Below, one piece after another: positions 1 to 5,226 of a DNA stretch of 8,190 nucleotides. Position 1 is the stretch's first letter. Each line of letters begins with the position of its first letter. This DNA is from Microbacteriaceae bacterium (lineage in GTDB: Bacteria > Actinomycetota > Actinomycetes > Actinomycetales > Microbacteriaceae). Below the pieces are notes generated by a model that ran no database searches, was not told the origin of the DNA, and saw only the letters and a list, made by a program, of their open reading frames with translations. Position numbers and translations under genes: made by a program. Location: the NCBI GenBank assembly GCA_009925875.1, contig RFQD01000056.1, positions 1 to 8,190 of the forward strand, written 5' to 3'.

Positions 1-742
1 TGTACGCGGTGGGTTGCGTGGTAATTCCCGCAATGAGGAAGCCCGCGAGCCAGTAGAGAATCTGAGCCCACACGTAGGAAAGCCCCTCGTGAGTGCGCAC
101 ACGCAACCCCATCGCGAGCCCGGCCCGGGGGTTTGCTCCCACCATTTCGAACCGCCGACCGGCAACGGTCTTCTTACTCACCACGACGACGATGATCAGC
201 ACCACAATTGCGACATACATCGAGTTTGGGATTCCGAAGGTGTCGCCACCAGCAAGGTCTTGGAGGAGCATCGTGGAAATCTGCGGAATTCCACCCGACA
301 CCATCAAGACGGCCCCGAACAGCAGTGCGTTCGTTCCCAGCGTGGCAATGATGGCGTTGAGTTTGAGAAATCCGATAAGGAAGGCGTTGAGCAGTCCCGC
401 ACCGATCGCATAGGCGAGACCGTACACAATTGCCAGCGGGATTCCGTCGTCGTGTCCGTTAGGTACCTGGCTCGAGACCACGATGGCAAGTGAAACGGCT
501 CCGGCAACCGAGAGGTCGATTCCGCCCTGCTGCACCACGAGCATTTGACCGAGACCAATGATGGCGAGAATCGCAGAGAACTGGAGCCAACTCGACACCA
601 CGTTGACCGAAACGGAGCTGGGTGCGAGCGTCGCACTGAGAACGAATAGCACGACCAGCGAAATCGCCATCGTGAGCAATCCCTTGGACAAGCGGAAGCG
701 GCTCGCCTTGAGACCACGGTTTCCGGTTTCGGTCTGAGTCAT
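1..742 (-). CDS. Sugar ABC transporter permease, RbsC type (partial, cut at left edge)
   Basis: Membrane subunit of a ribose/xylose/galactose-type (CUT2) ABC importer. The reading frame starts at the ATG at 742-740 and stays open for 247 codons to the window edge; the C-terminal part (family members are usually about 310-350 residues) is outside. Residues about 21-40, 52-70, 79-92, 102-126, 130-150, 175-189 and 222-241 are hydrophobic and look like membrane segments. The family signatures QGGIDLSVAG (residues 72-81) and the cytoplasmic GRRFEMVGANPRAGLAMGL stretch (195-213), which faces the ATPase, are both present. A good ribosome site GGAGA lies 6 bases before the ATG. It follows a dehydrogenase operon on the same strand after a 136-base gap that carries three 21-base repeats, so it probably begins its own transcription unit. 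No ATPase or binding-protein gene precedes it here; those partners should lie further left or elsewhere. The sugar carried cannot be told from the sequence. Confidence 0.93.
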   Translation of the reverse strand, partial: MTQTETGNRGLKASRFRLSKGLLTMAISLVVLFVLSATLAPSSVSVNVVSSWLQFSAILAIIGLGQMLVVQQGGIDLSVAGAVSLAIVVSSQVPNGHDDGIPLAIVYGLAYAIGAGLLNAFLIGFLKLNAIIATLGTNALLFGAVLMVSGGIPQISTMLLQDLAGGDTFGIPNSMYVAIVVLIIVVVVSKKTVAGRRFEMVGANPRAGLAMGLRVRTHEGLSYVWAQILYWLAGFLIAGITTQPTAY

Positions 743-758
743 TTCGATTCTCCGTTGA

Positions 759-775
759 TTCGAAAAGTGTTCGAA
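759..775. repeat. Two TTCGAA palindromes 11 bases apart
   Basis: The six-base palindrome TTCGAA occurs at 759-764 and again at 770-775, one helical turn apart, between the 21-base repeats and the ribosome site of the permease gene. It may be a protein site or coincidence; nothing else supports a function. Confidence 0.3.
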
Positions 776-786
776 TTGTGTCTGGG

Positions 787-849
787 TACGAACACGTTGT
801 TTAGTAAGAGCATACAGATGGTTAGTAAAAGTGCACAGGTGTTGAGTAA
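787..849 (-). repeat. Three tandem 21-base imperfect repeats, probable operator array before the permease gene
   Basis: Read on the minus strand, three consecutive 21-base units each begin TTACT: TTACTCAACACCTGTG (from 849), TTACTAACCATCTGTATG (from 828) and TTACTAAACAACGTGTTC (from 807). The first nine to ten bases are best conserved, roughly TTACTMAMCA, followed by a CTGT or CGTG block. A 21-base period is two turns of the helix, so all copies face the same side of the DNA, as expected for cooperative binding of a regulator. A fourth, weaker match (GTGAACACTTG, 878-868) lies 32 bases (three turns) before the first copy. A related pair occurs at 3875-3907. The repeat is seen directly; the role as operator is inference. 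Confidence 0.7.
809..837 (-). promoter_or_regulatory. Weak candidate promoter for the permease gene
   Basis: On the minus strand TGTGCA (837-832) and TATGCT (814-809, fitting the TANNNT pattern and preceded by TG) are separated by 17 bases. Transcription would start near 802, about 60 bases before the permease start codon. The -35 match is poor, so this is a guess supported mainly by position. If right, the three repeats would lie over the -35, the -10 and the start point, which suits a repressor. Confidence 0.25.
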
Positions 850-878
850 CGATTCGATATCGCCCCGCAAGTGTTCAC

Positions 879-1994
879 CTAGGTGGTCAAACTGTGCTCC
901 TCCGCGGTCGACGAAGCGGAGGCAGTCTCACCGATGCCACGTGCATCAACGATGATTTTGCCCGTCGCCTTGCCCGCAGCGAGACGAGCGAAAGCGCCCT
1001 CGACAACATCCGATAGGGGAACCGTCGTATCTACGAGCAGGTGGGCCAGTGGACGTTCCAAGAGCAGGTCGAGGGCGTCCGGCATGTCCTCCGCACAGAC
1101 GTGGGCTACCGTCGTGACGGTATTAACTTCGCGCAACACGATGGACGAAAGCACCAAGGGTTGAGGAGTCTTGTTGAGGCCCACGAGTACGACCGTGCCC
1201 CCTTCGACCGCAAGTGCGTAGGCCCTTTCAGCTGCACCCGTGACACCGGCCGTCTCAAACACCACGTCGATTCCCTGCGGATACGCAGCACGAATCGACA
1301 GCGGCGTTTCATCCATGCTCAACAAATGCGTCGAGGTCGCACCGAGTTCGCGCGCGAGATCAAGTCGAGCCGGATCGACATCCATGGCAATGACCTCGCC
1401 GTCGTGACCCCGCAGAGCCGCGCAGATGAATGCCCCAATCGCCCCGAGTCCGATGAGCGCCACCGACTGACCGGGTTGAACGTGCGCGCGACGCACCGTG
1501 TGGATGCCCACGGCGAGAGGTTGCGCGAGAACGGCGTCTTCGTCAGACAGACCGTCAGGAATGGGTACGCAGATGTCGGCCGGAGCGACCACGTATTCCG
1601 CGAGGCCTCCATTGACACTCAGCCCGAGTGTGAAGTATTTGCGGCAGAGGTTCGTGCGCCCGGCTGCACACTGATCACACTCACCGCACGAGACTCCCGC
1701 GCCACAGGCCACCCGTCGGCCCATCAGGTGGGTCGCGTTTGCTCCCGCCTCGACCACCGTTCCGATGAACTCGTGCCCGAGCACGGTCGGTCCTACGTGA
1801 CCACTGTTCGGGTGCGGAGTGTGCAGGGGCACCATCATGGGACCCTTGGTGTACTCGGTGACATCGGTGCCACACAACCCATTCAGCGTGACCGCAATTT
1901 TGACGTCGTCACTCCCGATTTCGGGAATGGGCACACGCTCAATGCGCATGTCTCCGGGCTCATGGAGCACGGCGGCGATCATGGTGTCGCTCAC
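879..1994 (-). CDS. Zinc-dependent medium-chain dehydrogenase, butanediol/threonine/sorbitol dehydrogenase type
   Basis: Predicted cytoplasmic NAD-dependent alcohol or polyol dehydrogenase of 371 residues. The catalytic zinc ligands Cys41, His74 and Glu75 (in LGHE) are present. So is a full structural-zinc set, Cys103, Cys106, Cys109 and Cys117. The Rossmann motif is GLGAIG (182-187), and Asp205 at the end of the second strand points to NAD rather than NADP. An insert between Cys41 and GHE (about residues 50-70) resembles (R,R)-butanediol dehydrogenases. Oddities: the usual Glu in the EPLAV motif is Gln158 (QPLAV), and about 20 polar residues trail the last strand. The GTG at 1994, 2 bases after the upstream stop, gives this length; the ATG four codons later (1982) is equally possible, as neither has a clear ribosome site. 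It is the third gene of the three-dehydrogenase operon. The substrate is unknown. Confidence 0.9.
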   Translation of the reverse strand: MSDTMIAAVLHEPGDMRIERVPIPEIGSDDVKIAVTLNGLCGTDVTEYTKGPMMVPLHTPHPNSGHVGPTVLGHEFIGTVVEAGANATHLMGRRVACGAGVSCGECDQCAAGRTNLCRKYFTLGLSVNGGLAEYVVAPADICVPIPDGLSDEDAVLAQPLAVGIHTVRRAHVQPGQSVALIGLGAIGAFICAALRGHDGEVIAMDVDPARLDLARELGATSTHLLSMDETPLSIRAAYPQGIDVVFETAGVTGAAERAYALAVEGGTVVLVGLNKTPQPLVLSSIVLREVNTVTTVAHVCAEDMPDALDLLLERPLAHLLVDTTVPLSDVVEGAFARLAAGKATGKIIVDARGIGETASASSTAEEHSLTT

Positions 1995-1996
1995 GG

Positions 1997-2971
1997 CTAA
2001 CTCGCGTTCGAGGTGACGTGCACCTTGATCTGAGACTTGTCGTTCATGACCGCGTCATAGGCTGCGGGCGCGTCAGCAAGGTCAAAGGTCGAGGTCACGA
2101 GTTTCGACAGGTCGAGTCCCGTGCGGGCAAGGAAGCGAATGGTCTCCGGCCAGACTCCCGGCGAGCCGATGATGCCGCGCACCTGGAGTTCCTTTGACTG
2201 AATGAGACCCAGTTTGGCTTCGGCAGAGCGCCCCACGTCGATTCCGATGTTGACCAGACGCGCTTGGAAACCAGCCACTTCGAGCGTCGTCGCCATCGCT
2301 TCGGGACGACCGCTGGCCTCAAATACCACCGTCGCTCCACCGTTGGTCGCATCGAGTGCCGCCGCGACAAAGTCCGGCTTCGTGGGGTCGAGAACGAGCT
2401 CCGCGCCAAGTTCTAGGGCAACCTTGCCCCGCGACTCCGACGGTTCGGCAATGATCACACGCACACCCTTGGCCGCGGCAGCGGCGACGACACCGAGCCC
2501 GATAGGCCCCGCGCCGAAGACGATGGCCGTGTCGGAGGCGTCAAGATTGTCGGCGCGCACGGTCGCGTAGTAGCCACAACTGAACGGTTCGACCAGCGCT
2601 CCCGACTTCCACGACACGTTTTCGGGGAGCTTGTGCAACCACCCCTCCTTGGCGATGAAGAACTCAGCCATCGCACCACTGATGCTGAAGCCGAAGTGCT
2701 CCACGCCGATGACACATTCGCCAACAACGCGGTCGCCAGCCTTGAGCTTGGTGACTTTCTTGCCCACTTCAATGACTTCTGCCGACCACTCGTGCCCGGG
2801 AATGACGGGGTACTCGAAGGGAATGATGTACCTACCCGCAAGCAGGTCGATGTCGGAGTGACAGATGCCGACCGAGCGTGCGGCCAGCAGTACTTCGTCT
2901 TCACCGATGCTTGGCGTCGCGATGTCGTTGAGTGACATCACGTCGGGGGACATGAATTGCAGTGCCTTCAT
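1997..2971 (-). CDS. Zinc-type medium-chain dehydrogenase lacking the structural-zinc lobe
   Basis: Predicted NAD-dependent polyol or sugar dehydrogenase of 324 residues, some 20-25 shorter than typical zinc-binding family members. The catalytic ligands are Cys37, His60 and Glu61 (GHE), plus Glu128 in LVEPFSCG, as in sorbitol dehydrogenases. The Rossmann motif is GAGPIGLG (153-160). Glu176 closes the second strand, which favours NAD. The loop that normally carries four cysteines for structural zinc is missing: between GDRVVGEC (79-86) and the GAMAEFF strand (99-105) only about a dozen residues remain, with no CxxCxxC. The start codon overlaps the stop of the gene before it (TAATG), so translation is probably coupled; a modest AAAGG lies upstream. 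It ends 2 bases before the next dehydrogenase. It probably oxidises a hydroxyl of the imported substrate or an intermediate; the precise reaction cannot be assigned. Confidence 0.9.
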   Translation of the reverse strand: MKALQFMSPDVMSLNDIATPSIGEDEVLLAARSVGICHSDIDLLAGRYIIPFEYPVIPGHEWSAEVIEVGKKVTKLKAGDRVVGECVIGVEHFGFSISGAMAEFFIAKEGWLHKLPENVSWKSGALVEPFSCGYYATVRADNLDASDTAIVFGAGPIGLGVVAAAAAKGVRVIIAEPSESRGKVALELGAELVLDPTKPDFVAAALDATNGGATVVFEASGRPEAMATTLEVAGFQARLVNIGIDVGRSAEAKLGLIQSKELQVRGIIGSPGVWPETIRFLARTGLDLSKLVTSTFDLADAPAAYDAVMNDKSQIKVHVTSNAS

Positions 2972-3753
2972 TAGAGGAGGACCTTTCCGCCGTCGATCAT
3001 GATTGTTTGTCCAGTGAGATAGTCAGAGTCGTGGGATGCGAGATAGAGCGCGGTTCCGACAAGTTCTTCGGGCTCCGCCGGGTGACCAATGATGATGTCC
3101 GCCGAGAACGAATCGATGGATTCTTTCGGCTTGGAGGTCGCTCCCATCTCCATCAAGTCCTTATCGAGGGTGTCCCAGAGGGGCGTCACGACGACACCTG
3201 GTGAGAACGAATTGCAGGTGATTCCGTGCTTCGCGAGTTCGCGGGCCGTGGCCTGCGTGATGGCGTTGACGGCAAACTTGCTCGCGCTATACGGCGTGAA
3301 GTCGGGGTAGCCCTGACGACCCGCCACCGACGCGGTGTTCACAATCTTTCCGTGGCCCTGCGGAATCATGAATTTCGCGGCTTCCTGCGTGCACATCAAC
3401 ACGGCCCAACTATTGACCCGCAGAATGGCGTTCCAGTTATCCTCGGTGACGTCGAGGAACGGCATCGGCTTGTTGAAGCCCGCGTTGTTGAAGAGAACGT
3501 CGAAACTGCCCGCCCACTCGTGAAAGCGCGTGAACTCGGCGCGGATGGCGTCCCGGTCGGTCACGTCGGCGGACAGCGCAAGCGCCGAGCCCCCTGCCGC
3601 GGTGATTTCCGCGACGACGCTTTCCGCGGCCCGGGAGTCGAGATCGAGAACCCCGACCTTGGCACCCTCGCGAGCAAAGCCATTGACGAATGCGCGGCCG
3701 ATTCCACTGCCTGCGCCGGTGACAACTACTGCGGTGCTGTCCAGTCGACCCAT
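2971..3753 (-). CDS. Classical short-chain dehydrogenase/reductase, first gene of the operon
   Basis: A 260-residue, full-length classical SDR, expected to be a soluble tetrameric NAD(H) oxidoreductase. The cofactor motif TGAGSGIG is at residues 12-19. Asp37 at the end of the second strand (VLDLD) indicates NAD rather than NADP. NNAG is at 89-92, and the catalytic residues are Asn114, Ser142, Tyr155 and Lys159 (YSASK). The C-terminal TGQTIMIDGG matches the subunit-contact end of the family. Overall it resembles polyol and diol dehydrogenases (sorbitol, galactitol, 2,3-butanediol type), but substrate class within this family cannot be read safely. The ribosome site AGGGGAG lies 6 bases before the ATG. 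A TTGACA/TATCGT promoter sits about 100 bases upstream, flanked by paired operator-like repeats. The stop overlaps the start of the next dehydrogenase. Confidence 0.94.
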   Translation of the reverse strand: MGRLDSTAVVVTGAGSGIGRAFVNGFAREGAKVGVLDLDSRAAESVVAEITAAGGSALALSADVTDRDAIRAEFTRFHEWAGSFDVLFNNAGFNKPMPFLDVTEDNWNAILRVNSWAVLMCTQEAAKFMIPQGHGKIVNTASVAGRQGYPDFTPYSASKFAVNAITQATARELAKHGITCNSFSPGVVVTPLWDTLDKDLMEMGATSKPKESIDSFSADIIIGHPAEPEELVGTALYLASHDSDYLTGQTIMIDGGKVLL

Positions 3754-3859
3754 GAGATGCTCCCCTGCTTTGCCATTCCGTCACACCGGGATGCCTCGCA
3801 CCTCCGCTGCGTGTGAGCTCGGTGCCGAAGAAACTCGCGTCGGCTCCGATGCCGAGTTC

Positions 3860-3889
3860 ACGATAAACGCGAGAGTGAACACATGTCAA
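3860..3889 (-). promoter_or_regulatory. Promoter of the three-dehydrogenase operon
   Basis: Read on the minus strand, a perfect -35 TTGACA (3889-3884) and a -10 TATCGT (3865-3860, fitting TANNNT) are separated by 18 bases. Transcription should start near 3853, giving a leader of about 100 bases before the ATG at 3753. One operator-like repeat lies in the spacer and touches the -35; the other lies just upstream of it. That layout suggests repression by occlusion, or looping with further sites. Confidence 0.6.
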
Positions 3890-3907
3890 GCTGGACTAAA
3901 CACATGT
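3875..3907 (+). repeat. Paired direct repeat AACACATGT with 21-base spacing, probable operator
   Basis: AACACATGT occurs exactly at 3878-3886 and again at 3899-3907, start to start 21 bases. The wider matches are AGTGAACACATGT (3874-3886) and ACTAAACACATGT (3895-3907); the second extends to AAACACATGTTT, a 5+2+5 palindrome. The same element, as ACTAAACAACGTG, ACTAACCATCTGT and ACTCAACACCTGT, is repeated three times before the permease gene. The pair brackets the -35 box of the dehydrogenase promoter. Regulator and ligand are unknown; a DeoR-, SorC- or LacI-type sugar regulator would be a natural guess. Confidence 0.65.
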
Positions 3908-3984
3908 TTGGCGATTTTCGCGAAGTTTTGTCGGATTTTGTGGGTCAGGGATTCGATTTGGCGGGAATCTCGCGTTTTTGGCGA

Positions 3985-4000
3985 ACACTCTGTACAGTGT
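3985..4000. promoter_or_regulatory. Near-palindromic candidate operator upstream of the reductase gene
   Basis: ACACTCTGTACAGTGT has matching outer arms (ACACT/AGTGT) around an inner palindrome CTGTACAG. Removing one C would give the perfect 14-base palindrome ACACTGTACAGTGT, the style bound by many dimeric (for example TetR-type) repressors. It lies 55-70 bases before the ATG at 4055 and covers a possible -10 (TACAGT, 3993-3998). It is unlike the 21-base repeats, so it may belong to a different regulator of the plus-strand gene. Function is inference. Confidence 0.4.
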
Positions 4001-4054
4001 GACCTAACGTTTTTGCCCGCCGCAACGGAGTGGCATCGCACAAAGGAGTGAACA

Positions 4055-5116
4055 ATGACCAAGCACGCACTTGTCGTGGGGGTGACCGGCATCACCGGCA
4101 ACAACATCGCCGAGGAGCTCGTCCGTCACGGCTGGAAGGTGACCGGGCTCTCCCGCAAGCCCGGGCTCACCATCGAGGGTGTTGACAACGTGTACGCCGA
4201 CGTCATGAAACCGGATGAGCTCAACGAAGCGATTTCGGAACTCGGCGTCACCCACCTGTTCTTCTGCACGTGGTCACGCCAGGCGACGGAAGCTGAGAAT
4301 TGCGAAGTCAACGGAGCCATGCTGCGCAATACGCTGGCCGCGGTCAATGCAAAGAAACCGATTGAGCATGCCGTGCTCATCACCGGACTTAAGCACTACC
4401 TCGGGCCGTTCGAGGACTACGCAAAGAATCCCGCCGAAACACCCTTCCGGGAAACGCAGGGCCGCTTGCCGGGACTCAACTTCTACTACGTGCAAGAAGA
4501 CGAGCTCTTCGCCTCCGCAGAAAAGCACGGGCACACGTGGTCAGTTCACCGCCCGCACACCATGATCGGCTACGCCTTGGGCAACGTGATGAACATGGGT
4601 GTCACGCTCGCCGTTTACGCAAGTATCTGCAAGCACACGGGAGCGCCGTGGGTGTTCCCGGGGTCACCGCAGCAATACAACGGTGTGACGGATGTGACAG
4701 ACCCGCGCATTTTGGCAAAGCACGCCTATTGGTCGGCCACCGATCCGCAGGCGCGCAATGAGGCCTTCAACACCGTCAATGGCGATGTGTTTCGCTGGCG
4801 CCAGCTGTGGACGGCGATTGGTGAGTACTTCGGACTCGAGAACCCCGGTCATCCTGGAGAAATCTCACCCCTCGAACCACGCATGAGTGATGCCGATGCG
4901 GTGTGGGCCGAGATTGTCGCGGCACACGGCCTGCAAGACAACAAGGCGAGTGAGTTGGCGTCCTGGTGGCACACGGATGCGGATCTCGGACGTACGTCGG
5001 AGACGTTCGCGGACATGAGCAAGAGTCGCGATCTCGGCTTCCTCGAGTTCCAGACGACTATCCGGTCCTTTACCGACCTCTTCGACCGCCTGCGCGCCGA
5101 ACGCGTTATCCCCTAA
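4055..5116 (+). CDS. PRISE-type NADPH-dependent enone reductase (progesterone 5-beta-reductase/iridoid synthase-like SDR)
   Basis: A 353-residue extended short-chain dehydrogenase. The N-terminal GVTGITGN (9-16) binds the cofactor, and Ser33-Arg34 in GLSRKPG favours NADPH. Diagnostic PRISE features follow: LFFCTWSR (68-75), TGLKHYLGPFE (110-120), NFYYVQEDE (142-150), WSVHRPHTMIGY (162-173) and NEAFNTVNGDVFRW (235-248). Lys113 and Tyr145 are 32 residues apart, the same spacing as the catalytic Lys147 and Tyr179 of the Digitalis enzyme. Known relatives reduce activated C=C bonds of enones and enals by 1,4-addition of hydride; bacterial substrates are mostly uncharacterised. Ribosome site AAAGGAG stands 6 bases before the ATG. 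It is divergent from the dehydrogenase operon and followed by an intrinsic terminator, so it is a one-gene unit. It may belong to the same pathway, detoxify a reactive enone or serve an unrelated role. Confidence 0.88.
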   Translation: MTKHALVVGVTGITGNNIAEELVRHGWKVTGLSRKPGLTIEGVDNVYADVMKPDELNEAISELGVTHLFFCTWSRQATEAENCEVNGAMLRNTLAAVNAKKPIEHAVLITGLKHYLGPFEDYAKNPAETPFRETQGRLPGLNFYYVQEDELFASAEKHGHTWSVHRPHTMIGYALGNVMNMGVTLAVYASICKHTGAPWVFPGSPQQYNGVTDVTDPRILAKHAYWSATDPQARNEAFNTVNGDVFRWRQLWTAIGEYFGLENPGHPGEISPLEPRMSDADAVWAEIVAAHGLQDNKASELASWWHTDADLGRTSETFADMSKSRDLGFLEFQTTIRSFTDLFDRLRAERVIP

Positions 5117-5149
5117 ACCCGCACCATCACGTTCCTTCGTAGGGAGCCC

Positions 5150-5187
5150 CGGGGGTGTCTGTAATTTCAGACACCCCCGTTCTTTTT
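5150..5187 (+). terminator. Intrinsic terminator after the PRISE-type reductase gene
   Basis: A perfect 12-base-pair stem (5150-5161 with 5168-5179; left arm CGGGGGTGTCTG), a 6-base loop TAATTT and the T-rich run TTCTTTTT (5180-5187) make a textbook rho-independent terminator, 34 bases after the stop at 5116. It points only in the plus direction. It rules out the upstream GTG (5155) as the start of hutU, because that codon lies inside the stem. Confidence 0.9.
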
Positions 5188-5190
5188 AAC

Positions 5191-5220
5191 CTGACGTGCC
5201 GAGACGATGCTCGGTTTGAT
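5191..5220 (+). promoter_or_regulatory. Candidate hutU promoter, possibly giving a leaderless transcript
   Basis: Only 39 bases separate the terminator from the hutU ATG. CTGACG (5191-5196) and TTTGAT (5215-5220) are 18 bases apart. The second ends 6 bases before the ATG, so transcription would begin at or next to the start codon. The spacer is filled by an inverted repeat, CCGAG (5199-5203) and CTCGG (5210-5214), which could be a repressor site. The -10 match is poor, so this is tentative. Confidence 0.35.
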
Positions 5221-5226
5221 AAAGAC

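Larger units (their letters stand above)
3754..4054. promoter_or_regulatory. Divergent intergenic region between the dehydrogenase operon and the reductase gene
   Basis: This 301-base stretch has no credible gene. From left to right it holds the leader and ribosome site of the minus-strand operon, its promoter, two 21-base-spaced repeats, an AT-richer stretch (about 3905-3980), a near-palindrome, and the ribosome site AAAGGAG (4042-4048) of the plus-strand gene. TAACGT (4005-4010) or TACAGT (3993-3998) could be the plus-strand -10, but neither has a convincing -35. The region probably controls both directions. Confidence 0.7.

Noticed and set aside
14..493. A 159-codon plus-strand frame at the left edge.
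   Set aside because: It is antisense to the ABC permease, whose minus-strand translation carries the family signatures and membrane segments.
787..849. The 21-base repeats as a short CRISPR-like array.
   Set aside because: Only three diverged units with no separate spacers and no cas genes; a regulator array explains them better.
755..955. A 66-codon plus-strand frame across the permease leader and the end of the MDR gene.
   Set aside because: No ribosome site, no motif, and it overlaps both the 21-base repeats and a real gene on the other strand.
1041..2000. A 319-codon plus-strand open frame opposite the second MDR gene.
   Set aside because: It is antisense to a gene with all zinc and cofactor motifs; its product is low in hydrophobic blocks and has no family features.
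3437..3889. A 150-codon minus-strand frame overlapping the SDR start and its leader.
   Set aside because: It is out of frame with the SDR, rich in Arg and Gly, spans the promoter region and has no ribosome site.
5155..5226. GTG at 5155 as the start of hutU, adding 24 residues.
   Set aside because: The codon sits inside the stem of an intrinsic terminator, and the extension does not match the urocanase N-terminus.
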